From Bacteroidota bacterium (GTDB lineage Bacteria; Bacteroidota; Bacteroidia; Chitinophagales; BACL12): DNA of 64,000 nt. Within the stretch, counting starts at the first letter, position 1, and each line of letters opens with the position of its first letter. A program made the position numbers and the translations under genes. The stretch lies in the NCBI GenBank assembly GCA_016706255.1, contig JADJJZ010000003.1:310001-374000 (forward strand), written 5' to 3'. This document shows positions 26,490-35,050 of this stretch, in pieces. Under the pieces are notes generated by a model. That model did no database searches and was not told the DNA's origin. It was given only the letters and a program-made list of their open reading frames with translations.

Positions 26490-26906
26490 TTATAAAAAAG
26501 AATGTAACCAAGCTACAGCAGACTGGTCATCACCAAAAATGCGGGTAGGACGAACCGGTTTATTTACTTTCAGGTAAAAATTGGCTAAAACACGAATCGG
26601 CCAGTTATCATGAATAACTAAGGCGTCTGCAATTGTTAATTCATGAGCAGCAACAATATCTTTAGCTTTTTTGCTGAATCCAATATTGGTAGCATATAGG
26701 GCCAGGATAGGGAATTTTTTACCCTGGCTAACACTTTTAATACCTTCTAAAACCTGGGTAACATCAGGCACATCAAAAAAATGACCTTGTTTTATTTGTA
26801 CCTGAACGATTAAATCGTGGCGTAAAAAAATGGTGAATTTATTTGTGTCAATTATTTCTGAAACAGGAATCTCAGGATGTTTAATATTGGCGGAGATAAT
26901 TGACAT
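26490..26906 (-). CDS. small STAS/SpoIIAA-like protein
   Basis: 138 residues, no signal peptide. The pattern KFTIFLRHDLIVQVQIKQG, VLEGIKSVSQGKKFPILALYA, FSKKAKDIVAAHELTIADALV and VLANFYLKVNKPVRPTRIFGD matches the small STAS/SpoIIAA-like single-domain proteins common in Bacteroidota (DUF7793-like, my assignment from memory). These often occur as several paralogues per genome; their role is unknown. It is a single gene, lying between the repeat protein and a T9SS cargo gene that both read on the same strand. Confidence 0.6.
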   Translation of the reverse strand: MSIISANIKHPEIPVSEIIDTNKFTIFLRHDLIVQVQIKQGHFFDVPDVTQVLEGIKSVSQGKKFPILALYATNIGFSKKAKDIVAAHELTIADALVIHDNWPIRVLANFYLKVNKPVRPTRIFGDDQSAVAWLHSFL

Positions 26907-26983
26907 GCGACTATAAATCTCGGTTATTTTTAAACCAACACCAAATTTTTATTCAAATCAATTTGCAAATTCCTTACAAAACA

Positions 26984-27017
26984 AAAACCCCGGCTTAATG
27001 ATTAAGCCGGGGTTTTG
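26984..27017. terminator. terminator of the 27036-27764 cargo gene
   Basis: AAACCCCGGCTTAAT pairs perfectly with ATTAAGCCGGGGTTT around a single-base centre; T-runs occur on the minus-strand exit side. Confidence 0.9.
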
Positions 27018-27035
27018 TTGAATTATTTTATGTAT

Positions 27036-27764
27036 TTATTCTACAATTACCTTTTCAGTGTAAACACCGGAATTATCAGCATTTATTAAACGAACAAAAT
27101 AAATACCCGCAGGTAAATCATTTAGGTCGAAGGTCATTTTACCGGAAGCTGTTTCCCAGTTGTAACTTCTTACAATATAACCTGTTGTGCTTACAATATC
27201 AGCATGTTGAATGTTTGCGCTAAATGAAGCAACAGCGTTAATTACATTTTTTGCAGGATTAGGATAAATTAAAAAATTATTATCGTTAACCGGTGTAACA
27301 ATTAATGTTTCACAATCAACAGCTTCAACACCTAAACGCGCATGAAACACACCTAAAGCATTATAATTTGCGCTATCCAGCACGCTGTAAAAATTAACTT
27401 CTACAGTTCCGCATCCCGGAAGCGGATCAAACGCACCATCGTGATAATTACGTGCATCAAATTTTACGTACACAGTTCCGGTTGTATCTGCAGGAGCATC
27501 AAAATAATAATCAGGTTCATCAGCAAAATCGGCCCAACATAAATTAAAATCACATACCGAAGTTTTCCAACCTTCAGGTATATCATTTACTGTTCTGGTC
27601 CAGGTCATTGTTTGATTAGTACCCATATTGTGAAATTCGATATGTACTTCGTTAATGGTAGTAGGATCGCCATCAATTTCGGCAGTAGCGGGTGTCAATG
27701 AGATTTGTGAAAATGCCGAAATGGATAACATCGATATACCGGCAACAAGAAATACTTTTTTCAT
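27036..27764 (-). CDS. small T9SS cargo protein, unknown function
   Basis: 242 residues with a signal peptide (ending SAFSQ, residue 19). The domain between (IHFHNM-like EVHIEFHNMGTNQTMTW, TVYVKFDARNYHDG, GTVEVNFYSV) is one Ig-like beta sandwich, probably an 'intact outer-surface' binding module. The final ~80 residues are a T9SS sorting domain: FLIYPNPAKNVINAVA, DIVSTTGYIVRSYNW, GIYFVRLINAD, KVIVE. No catalytic motif is visible. It precedes a perfect terminator. Confidence 0.8.
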   Translation of the reverse strand: MKKVFLVAGISMLSISAFSQISLTPATAEIDGDPTTINEVHIEFHNMGTNQTMTWTRTVNDIPEGWKTSVCDFNLCWADFADEPDYYFDAPADTTGTVYVKFDARNYHDGAFDPLPGCGTVEVNFYSVLDSANYNALGVFHARLGVEAVDCETLIVTPVNDNNFLIYPNPAKNVINAVASFSANIQHADIVSTTGYIVRSYNWETASGKMTFDLNDLPAGIYFVRLINADNSGVYTEKVIVE

Positions 27765-27874
27765 ATGATAATAAATTAATAAGGGTTATTTTTTTAATAT
27801 TTTAATGTTGTTCCAGAGAGATGAGGAAGGTGATTTGTTTTTTCTGCTTAAATACTAAGCATCTGAAATTTAAA

Positions 27875-27906
27875 AAAGAGCAGCACGATTTAATGTGCTG
27901 CTCTTT
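27875..27906. terminator. terminator of the 27918-29966 gene
   Basis: AAAGAGCAGCAC pairs perfectly with GTGCTGCTCTTT around an 8-base loop, with A-runs on the exit side of the minus strand. It lies directly after the stop codon of the gene to its right. Confidence 0.9.
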
Positions 27907-27917
27907 CTAAAAATGAA

Positions 27918-29966
27918 TTATTTTATAACATTTAATTTTTCAGTTTGAGTGCGTTGTGTTCCATCTGTTAAATAGAAGAAATACATACCGCTCCTTAAAT
28001 CTGAAGTCATTAACTGATAAGCATCAGTGCCGGCTGCAATTGCATCCTGCATAATAATTTTACCAGTGATATCTGTAACTACAAGGGTGTAATTTTTATC
28101 GATATTACTTAATGAAATTACAGTTGAGTTTACAGCAGGGTTTGGATTCGCAGCACCTAATAATCCTTGAATAGCCTGATCGTAAGCAATACCATCTAAA
28201 TCACCTTTAAAGTAAAGGTAAGTTGCTTCCATAACTGCATTACGAACAGCATCATCTTCAATCATTTCTATACCAATACCCAAATAAACTGTTTTGTAGT
28301 CAGATGTTTCAGAACGAACACCACCTACTTTAGTTCCGGCATTGTAAGTGAAAATATCAAAACCATCAACACCGTTTACTTCAATTTGATCAGGATAGTA
28401 ATATGTGGTACCATAAGGTTTGCTGATATCACTTGCAGCAACATCACCATACCAAGGTTCATCAACAACTGCAGTAAATGAAGTAGCACCTGCAGCAGCA
28501 TCATTTACAAATGAAGCGTGTAAATAATTTTCATAAAAATCAACAGCTTCAGGATAGTATGCAGCGTATTCATTTACTTCCCAACCTATATCTTGTCCTG
28601 AAATAAATAAATTACCACCATTATCGAGGAAATTCATTAATTGATCAATTTTCGCAGCATCGCTAACTAAACCAGGGAAGGTCCAGCCTACGTTGTAATA
28701 AATATTTTCAACGCCATCTAATGAACCGCTGTCGAAACCTTTTTTCATTGTAAAATGAGAAGTTGCAGCCCATGTAGTAACGCCTGCAGCATCTAATGCA
28801 TCTGTATATAATGATTCCCAATCGTAAGTTCCATAAGGTGTTCCATCACCGAAACTTACTTCGTTATTTACAACTAAATCTGTAACGCCGGAAATAACAT
28901 AATAATTTAATACCTGCGGCATAATTTCCGGATTATCAGGAAATTCAACTGTAATTGTATATTCACCAATTGCAGATGTACTTCCAACGTTAACATTTAA
29001 ATCGATTGGTAAAGTACTTAAAGCATTAATTGTTGAAGATGCAGTTGATGTATAAGTTGTTCCGTTATAAACAAATTCAGCACTCCAGTCGCCCGGTTGT
29101 GAAGCAGTTAATGTAATGTCAATATTCGCATTTGCATCACCAAGGTTGATAATATCACCAGCGAATGCATTTGCACCACCAACTGTTCCTTGTGTGAAAG
29201 CTGCAGCTGACATATTTACAACTTCTACTTCAGGATCGCCTGCTGCACCTGAATTTAAAACTTCTTTTGTTGCAACATTTTGTACCCATGCTAAAGTCAT
29301 CATATTAGCTGGAACATAAACTGCATCATAAGTATAAGAATAATCAAATGAAACTGATGAGCCAATTGCAGCAGGTGTTATAGCAACACCACCTGAACCG
29401 GTTAAAAATTCACGAAAAACGTTAGGAAATTCAGTTTCACCATTTGTGCCGGGAGCTGATACATAATCAATTATATGTTCAACTGCAGCAGCTTTTAATT
29501 TATAAGTACCAGCAGGAACAGTTCCAACAGTTTGCACTTCAATATGCACGTTAACTGTTGAACCGGCAACTGTTTCAGTAACCAAAATACGAATAGGGCT
29601 TGATTCAGCAACAAGGTTGTTAACGATGTCTTGTGTTACACCTGCAGGTGAACCAAATTCGGTTCCGTTTGCAAACATATCAGGCACACCTGAAACACCA
29701 TAATAATCTACCATGGCATCACTTTCACTCGGATTAAAATCATACATCGGGTCAATTCCCGGCCATGAAGTATGGTAGGCAACGTGGTGTACATTACTTT
29801 CATTCGCGTAATAAACGTCCTGAAAAAATGGATTCTGAGCCGCACACGGTCCGCATGACGCTTGTGTAAAATGCTCAAATAAGGGATATTTTTTTGCTTG
29901 CGCAAAGGTGGTAGCAGATGTTAAAAGGAGCACTGCAACCGATAATGAGTAAAAAATTTTTTTCAT
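27918..29966 (-). CDS. T9SS cargo protein with Omp28/thioredoxin-like N-terminus
   Basis: I take the ATG at 29966 (682 residues); the frame from 29975 begins with TTG and adds only three residues. A signal peptide ends at FAQ (residue 23). Next comes a thioredoxin-fold domain with the dithiol FTQASCGPCAAQNP (Cys38, Cys41), as in Omp28-related proteins. A beta-sandwich region follows, then a Rossmann-like part (IDQLMNFLDNGGNLFISGQD) resembling a glutamine-amidotransferase-like fold. The T9SS domain closes it (NPNPAVNSTVI, VVTDITGKIIMQ, GMYFFYLTDG). It may act as an extracellular disulphide-handling protein; this is inferred from CGPC only. Confidence 0.8.
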   Translation of the reverse strand: MKKIFYSLSVAVLLLTSATTFAQAKKYPLFEHFTQASCGPCAAQNPFFQDVYYANESNVHHVAYHTSWPGIDPMYDFNPSESDAMVDYYGVSGVPDMFANGTEFGSPAGVTQDIVNNLVAESSPIRILVTETVAGSTVNVHIEVQTVGTVPAGTYKLKAAAVEHIIDYVSAPGTNGETEFPNVFREFLTGSGGVAITPAAIGSSVSFDYSYTYDAVYVPANMMTLAWVQNVATKEVLNSGAAGDPEVEVVNMSAAAFTQGTVGGANAFAGDIINLGDANANIDITLTASQPGDWSAEFVYNGTTYTSTASSTINALSTLPIDLNVNVGSTSAIGEYTITVEFPDNPEIMPQVLNYYVISGVTDLVVNNEVSFGDGTPYGTYDWESLYTDALDAAGVTTWAATSHFTMKKGFDSGSLDGVENIYYNVGWTFPGLVSDAAKIDQLMNFLDNGGNLFISGQDIGWEVNEYAAYYPEAVDFYENYLHASFVNDAAAGATSFTAVVDEPWYGDVAASDISKPYGTTYYYPDQIEVNGVDGFDIFTYNAGTKVGGVRSETSDYKTVYLGIGIEMIEDDAVRNAVMEATYLYFKGDLDGIAYDQAIQGLLGAANPNPAVNSTVISLSNIDKNYTLVVTDITGKIIMQDAIAAGTDAYQLMTSDLRSGMYFFYLTDGTQRTQTEKLNVIK

Positions 29967-29985
29967 TTTTAGCAATTTTAAGTAT

Positions 29986-30017
29986 TAAAGGTAGCGACTT
30001 AGTACAATCTTTACAAA
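29986..30017 (-). promoter_or_regulatory. promoter of the Omp28-like gene
   Basis: On the minus strand, TTTG (30017-30014), 20 bases, then TACCTTTA (29993-29986). It matches the consensus except for the last base. The predicted leader is about 15-20 bases. Confidence 0.6.
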
Positions 30018-30111
30018 GGAAAAAGGCTGTACTGACATGGAAGTGACAATTTTTTCTGATAGTTGACGATTTCGGTGGATTACGATTGAGGTGTAGCCCA
30101 AGCAAAACCAA

Positions 30112-30119
30112 TACCTTTG
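30112..30119 (+). promoter_or_regulatory. -7 element predicting a leaderless oxidase mRNA
   Basis: TACCTTTG matches TAnnTTTG exactly and ends 4 bases before the ATG at 30124. A TTG lies at 30086-30088, 23 bases upstream, slightly long. Confidence 0.5.
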
Positions 30120-30123
30120 TAAC

Positions 30124-31523
30124 ATGTTTCAGCCAATAAATGAGGCCATTATTGCTGCTCTGAAGGCAATAACAGGCGAAAATTTTGTTTTTTTCGATGC
30201 GGAAAACCTTGAAAAATACGCCCATGATGAAACGGAAGACCTGCGATATTACCCTGAAATAGTAGTAAAACCGGGCACTCCGGAAGAAATTGCAGCTATT
30301 TTAAAGTTGGCTAACCTGCATGATTTTCCCGTAACCCCTATGGGCGCACGAACCGGATTGAGTGGTGGAGCACTGCCTGTTTTTGGTGGAATTGCGCTGA
30401 GCATGGAACGATTTAACCGCATTCTCGAAATAGATGAACGTAACCTGCAGGTAACAACCGAACCCGGCGTTATTACCGAAGTGCTACAAAATGCCGTTAT
30501 TGAAAAAGGATTGTTTTATCCACCAGATCCTGCCAGTAAAGGGAGTTGTTTTATTGGTGGAAATGTAGCCGAAAATTCAGGTGGACCAAAAGCGGTTAAA
30601 TATGGTGTTGTAAAAGATTATGTGCTCAACCTTGAAGTGGTATTACCTACAGGTGAAATAATTAAAACCGGTGCAAATGTTTTAAAAAACGCAACTGGTT
30701 ATAACCTTACACAATTATTTGTAGGTAGTGAAGGTACACTTGGAATTATCACCAAAATTGTTTTGAAATTAATTCCGTATCCACAAAAAACACTTTTACT
30801 GCTCGTGCCTTTTACAGATGCAACAAAAGCTTGCGCAGCAGTAGCCGAAATATTTAAAGCCGGCATAACGCCTAGTGCCATGGAGTTTATGGAGCGTGAT
30901 GCAATTGATTATGTATTAAAATTTAATACAGATATTAACGTTGAAATTAAAGACCATATTAAAGCACATTTATTAATTGAAGTGGATGGAAATAATATGG
31001 ATGTATTAATGCAGGATTGCGAATTAATTACTCAAATAGTTGAACAATTTGATTGTGACGAAATATTATTTGCTGAATCAGAACGTGAAAAAAACGACTT
31101 ATGGAAAATGCGTCGTAAAGTAGGGGAAGCTGTTAAACAACATTCTGTTTATAAAGAAGAAGACACCGTAGTGCCTCGTGCTGAATTACCAAAATTATTG
31201 TCCGGTGTAAAATTAATTGGTGCTAAATATGGTTTTCAATCGGTATGTTACGGACATGCGGGAGATGGAAATTTACACGTTAATATTATAAAAGGCAACC
31301 TTACTCAACAGGAATGGGATTCACGTTTGCGGCAGGTATTACCGAAATTTTTGAACTGGTAATTGGATTAGGGGGTACAATTAGTGGTGAGCATGGCATT
31401 GGTTTAGTGCAAAAAAAATATATGCCATTGGCATTCAATGAAGTACAGCTAAATATCTTCAGGAACCTCCGTAAACTATTCGACCCAAATGGGATTCTGA
31501 ACCCTGGAAAAGTGGTGGATTAA
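30124..31523 (+). pseudogene. FAD-linked oxidase (GlcD / D-lactate dehydrogenase type), frameshifted
   Basis: The first frame (30124-31362) encodes the FAD-binding PCMH domain (PVTPMGARTGLSGGALPV, PGVITEVLQNAV, FYPPDPASKGSCFIGGNVAE, VGSEGTLGIITKIVLKLIP) and most of the oxidase cap, up to YGHAGDGNLHVNI. It breaks near 31333. The frame ending at 31523 carries on with AAGITEIFELVIGLGGTISG and GEHGIGLVQKKYMPLAF...FDPNGILNPGK, the standard end of the family (~465 residues in total). One base is missing between CGTTTG and CGGCAGG, so this is a single-base deletion or a sequence error. Intact, it would oxidise a 2-hydroxy acid such as glycolate or D-lactate. Confidence 0.8.
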
Positions 31524-31711
31524 ACAATTTTTTAAAGTTTTTTACGTTTTTTTCGGAAAGTTCATTTTTTTGTCATAATTTTTCAGCAACAAAGTCGGCT
31601 GCCCTGCGTTTTACTACCTCAAACGACAGGCAAAATGAAACAAACACCTGTCTGCACACACTCACCTGATCGCACACACACAGGTTTGTTCACTTATTAG
31701 ATTACCACTTT

Positions 31712-33109
31712 ATGCCACGACAGGTATTATTTATAGTTGTTGCTGTATTACTACTGTGCAATTATCAAATTTATGGTCAGGAATTTTCCGGTCTAAGAAC
31801 GGATAATTATTCCGGGTCGAATGGTATGTTGTTAAATCCCGCAGCACCTATTTCAGGGAAATTACCATGGGACGTCAATATTCTTGCTTTTGGAATTAAT
31901 GAAGATAATAATTACCTAAAAATTCCGGACCCACTTTTTAAATATGTAACTACTTCTGATAGTATTACAGATGTTGATTTTTATAACCCGAATAAATTAT
32001 ATGGTCATGGAAATGTATTGTTACAATTGCCTTCAGGATTTATAAAATTTGATGATTATGCAACGGGAATTTTTTTTACTGCTCGTACTGCAGGATATGT
32101 GTTAAGTAAAAAAGATACGCAGGCTGTTTCAAGAGTTTTGGATGTTCCTATAGATTCTACTTTGTATATGCCTGAGTTTAATGCAGGTGCGCTAATTTGG
32201 GGAGAGGTTGGTGTAAATGGGGAAATGACTTTGGCAAACAATTCATTATTTGCCATACATCTCGGTATTAACTTGAAATATCTTGCAGGGTTTGAAGCAG
32301 TGTCATTTAGAAATAACAACGAATTTAATTATTTAAAAGATACACTCAATACTACTACTCCTTATTTTGATGCCAATTTTGATTATACCCGTAATCTTGG
32401 TTCTAACTTATTATACGACCCTTCTAATTATGCATTAAATGGAAGTGGTTTTGGAATTGATATTGGTGGATATTTTGAAATTCATAAAAGGTCAAAATTT
32501 AAGTATTCAAAAAAACTGGAATACACATGGAAATTTGGTGCCGCATTAGTTGATTTAGGTGCAATAAAATTCAAAATGAATTCCGGATCATATCACTTGG
32601 TGCAGGATGAACCACTGGTTGTTTCAAATCTTGTTTTAGACTCAATTGGTGATATTGATGAATTTAACAGAACCGGTTCACGAACAATTTACGATAATAG
32701 TGAGCAATCAAAAGACCGTAGCTCATTTGCAATGTATTTGCCTGCTGCATTAATTTTAACTGCAGATAAACCGCTGCCACATAACTTTTATATTCAGGCA
32801 ATGATTGTACGTCGTTTGCCGAATTTTGAAACTAATTTAATTGCAAGGTCCAATTTATTTAATTTAACTCCACGCTATGAATCGCGTAAGTTGGGTGTTT
32901 CTATGCCGCTATCGGTTTATGAGGACAGGGAGTTTAGAATGGGAGCCTCTGTCCGGTATTTATTTTTAACAGTGGGTTCAGATAATCTTCGTACCTGGAC
33001 GCATGAAAAAGATTATGCATCAATTGATTTTTACGTAGGTATTAAAATAACACCGTACTGGCTGGTGCCTGATTCGAAAAAGAAATTTCTTGAATGTTTA
33101 AAATGGTAA
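31712..33109 (+). CDS. DUF5723-like envelope protein
   Basis: 465 residues with a signal peptide (ending IYGQ, about residue 22). The N-terminal EFSGLRTDNYSGSNGMLLNP and the repeated beta-strand pattern ending FYVGIKITPYWLVP fit the Bacteroidota DUF5723 family, predicted outer-membrane barrels of unknown role; this assignment is by eye. Its stop codon abuts the stop codon of rsmI on the other strand (bases 33109 and 33110), with no terminator hairpin between them. Confidence 0.6.
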   Translation: MPRQVLFIVVAVLLLCNYQIYGQEFSGLRTDNYSGSNGMLLNPAAPISGKLPWDVNILAFGINEDNNYLKIPDPLFKYVTTSDSITDVDFYNPNKLYGHGNVLLQLPSGFIKFDDYATGIFFTARTAGYVLSKKDTQAVSRVLDVPIDSTLYMPEFNAGALIWGEVGVNGEMTLANNSLFAIHLGINLKYLAGFEAVSFRNNNEFNYLKDTLNTTTPYFDANFDYTRNLGSNLLYDPSNYALNGSGFGIDIGGYFEIHKRSKFKYSKKLEYTWKFGAALVDLGAIKFKMNSGSYHLVQDEPLVVSNLVLDSIGDIDEFNRTGSRTIYDNSEQSKDRSSFAMYLPAALILTADKPLPHNFYIQAMIVRRLPNFETNLIARSNLFNLTPRYESRKLGVSMPLSVYEDREFRMGASVRYLFLTVGSDNLRTWTHEKDYASIDFYVGIKITPYWLVPDSKKKFLECLKW

Positions 33110-33775
33110 TTATAACGGTGCTATTACCATAACAAATTCGCCGCGTGGATCATGTTTTGTAAAATGGGCGAGCAATTCTGCAGCAGTGCCGCGCCTTGTT
33201 TCTTCGAATTTTTTAGATAATTCCCGCGACACACTAATTTTTCTTTCACCACAATACTCAACCAATTGCGTTAATGTTTTAATTACACGATGTGGCGATT
33301 CATATAAAATAATTGTCCGTGGTTCTGCAGCAAGTTCTTTGAACTTGGTCATGCGTCCTTTTTTAACGGGTAAAAATCCAATAAATACAAACTCATTATT
33401 CGGGAATCCGGAATTTACCAGTGCGGGAACAAATGCAGTAGCCCCCGGAAGTGTTTCCACTTCAATGTTTTTTGCAACACAAGTATGTACTAATAAATAT
33501 CCCGGGTCAGAAATTCCCGGTGTGCCGGCATCAGAAATAAGCGCAACATTTTTCCCGTCCGCAATTTCATTTGCAATTTGCTCGACCTGCGCATGCTCAT
33601 TAAATTTATGATGCGCAATGGTTTTTGTTTTAATATTATAATGATTGAGCAAAACATATGAAGTGCGGGTATCTTCAGCTAAAATCAAATCTACCTCACC
33701 CAATATTCTAACCGCCCTGAAGGTAATATCTTCAAGATTGCCAATAGGTGTGGGTACAATATATAATTTAGCCAA
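33110..33775 (-). CDS. rsmI: 16S rRNA 2'-O-ribose C1402 methyltransferase
   Basis: RsmI methylates the ribose of C1402 in the 16S decoding centre, using SAM. Landmarks are KLYIVPTPIGNLEDITFRA, AEDTRTSYVLLNHY, ALISDAGTPGISDPGY, LPGATAFVPALVNSGF and YESPHRVIKTL. I prefer the TTG at 33775 as the start because TTG-GCT-AAA gives (M)AKLYIVPTPIGN, the usual family N-terminus (221 residues). The ATG at 33838 would add 21 hydrophobic residues not typical of the family. It lies downstream of pssA and purS on the same strand, with a hairpin between purS and rsmI. Confidence 0.92.
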   Translation of the reverse strand: MAKLYIVPTPIGNLEDITFRAVRILGEVDLILAEDTRTSYVLLNHYNIKTKTIAHHKFNEHAQVEQIANEIADGKNVALISDAGTPGISDPGYLLVHTCVAKNIEVETLPGATAFVPALVNSGFPNNEFVFIGFLPVKKGRMTKFKELAAEPRTIILYESPHRVIKTLTQLVEYCGERKISVSRELSKKFEETRRGTAAELLAHFTKHDPRGEFVMVIAPL

Positions 33776-33841
33776 GTTGCTGATTTTATTATTATAAATT
33801 TTTATCCCGTTACAAATAATAATTATTATTTGTTGCACGAT

Positions 33842-33909
33842 AAAAAGCCTGAAGTAGTTTATTCAGATAAAATCAGTTTACTGAATGCTTCCTGTAATTT
33901 CTCAGGCTT
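33842..33909 (-). terminator. hairpin between purS and rsmI
   Basis: AAGCCTGA (33845-33852) pairs with TCAGGCTT (33902-33909) across a long loop containing an inner inverted repeat. On the minus strand the exit side reads CTTTTTATC. The stem includes the purS stop codon. Confidence 0.55.
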
Positions 33910-34153
33910 CTTTAATTTCAATTTCGAAACTTTCCATTATCGCATTGGCAAGTAATTTTTTACATGCTTCCGTTGCAATTTGCTCAGCCTCAGCCTTGCT
34001 TCCCGCCTCAATGTGCAGCTGGATATGTTTTCCGATGCGTACATCTTGTACAGCGTTTAAATTTAAATTTTTCATGCTGCCTGCAACTGCTTTACCTTTT
34101 GGGTCAAGCAATTCTTTTAAAGGCATTACATTTATTTCAGCTTTATATGCCAT
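33902..34153 (-). CDS. purS: phosphoribosylformylglycinamidine synthase subunit PurS
   Basis: 83 residues, the normal PurS length. PurS is the small bridging subunit of the PurLQS complex, which makes FGAM in purine synthesis. MAYKAEINVMPLKELLDPKG, NAVQDVRIGKHIQLHIEA and ACKKLLANAIMESFEIEI match the family. It overlaps pssA by 11 bases, so the two are translated from one message. PurL and PurQ are not in the window. Confidence 0.92.
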   Translation of the reverse strand: MAYKAEINVMPLKELLDPKGKAVAGSMKNLNLNAVQDVRIGKHIQLHIEAGSKAEAEQIATEACKKLLANAIMESFEIEIKEA

Positions 34154-34931
34154 TTTCTGATATGTTTTTTGCTATTGAAATAATAATATATAATAAAATA
34201 ATAACCGGAATAATCACAAAATATACATGCAATATTAATATTCCGATGAATGATATAATTAAACTTAATAATATCAACCCGAAAAGCCATTGATTTTCTT
34301 CAAACTTTAAGGATTTTATTTTTAAACTTAACATGCGAATATCACTTACCATTAAATAACTTAACCCGGCAACAATAATTAACAACACCCAGTTTTTTGT
34401 CAGCATTGTAGTTAAACCCATTTCATCACGCAATATGATTAATGGTAATGAAATAACAAAAAATGCCATACTTGGTGAAGGTAAACCTCTGAATTCATTT
34501 GCCTGTCTTGGGTCAATATTAAATTTTCCTAAACGCACTGCTGCAAATATGGTTAATGCAAATCCAATGGCATAAAATAAGATAGGATAATCAAACGCAT
34601 TATAATTTGAATAATAGGAACGTCCTAATAATTCATACATGATAAGCCCGGGTAATAAACCAAAAGTAACCATATCGGCAAGTGAATCTAATTGTTTGCC
34701 TAATTCACTTTGCACTTTTAATAATCGTGCAATAAATCCGTCAAAAAAGTCAATAACACCAGCTAAAAGCACACAATAACAGGCGAGATGAATTTCACCC
34801 ATGTCGATAAACATATCGCGTTCACCACTCATAATCACCATGTGATCATTAAATAAATAAACTACACCCATACAACCCAAAAACAGGTTGAATAATGTAA
34901 GGAGGTTTGGTATGTTTTTTACTAAGTTCAC
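34143..34931 (-). CDS. pssA: CDP-diacylglycerol--serine O-phosphatidyltransferase
   Basis: 262 residues with several membrane helices. It makes phosphatidylserine from CDP-diacylglycerol, the first step towards phosphatidylethanolamine. The CDP-alcohol phosphotransferase signature D-x2-D-G-x2-A-R-x8-G-x3-D-x3-D is complete: Asp61, Asp64, Gly65, Ala68, Arg69, Gly78, Asp82, Asp86 (DFFDGFIARLL, GKQLDSLADMVTFG). The N-terminal IPNLLTLFNLFLGC is also typical of PssA. The pssA-purS pair is a Bacteroidota arrangement. Confidence 0.93.
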   Translation of the reverse strand: MNLVKNIPNLLTLFNLFLGCMGVVYLFNDHMVIMSGERDMFIDMGEIHLACYCVLLAGVIDFFDGFIARLLKVQSELGKQLDSLADMVTFGLLPGLIMYELLGRSYYSNYNAFDYPILFYAIGFALTIFAAVRLGKFNIDPRQANEFRGLPSPSMAFFVISLPLIILRDEMGLTTMLTKNWVLLIIVAGLSYLMVSDIRMLSLKIKSLKFEENQWLFGLILLSLIISFIGILILHVYFVIIPVIILLYIIISIAKNISENGI

Positions 34932-35050
34932 AAAGTATGTTTAGCAAATTATTTAGGATATTGGCGTTATTAATTTTTTATAAACGGATTAATTGGTAAA
35001 TTGTTATTTATTGTTGATTCAAGGATTCAATTTTTTTAAATCGAAAATTA

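Noticed and set aside
33776..33838. ATG at 33838 as the rsmI start
   Set aside because: It adds 21 Ile-rich residues not seen in the family; the TTG at 33775 gives the usual AKLYIVPTPIGN start. An alternative start is still possible.
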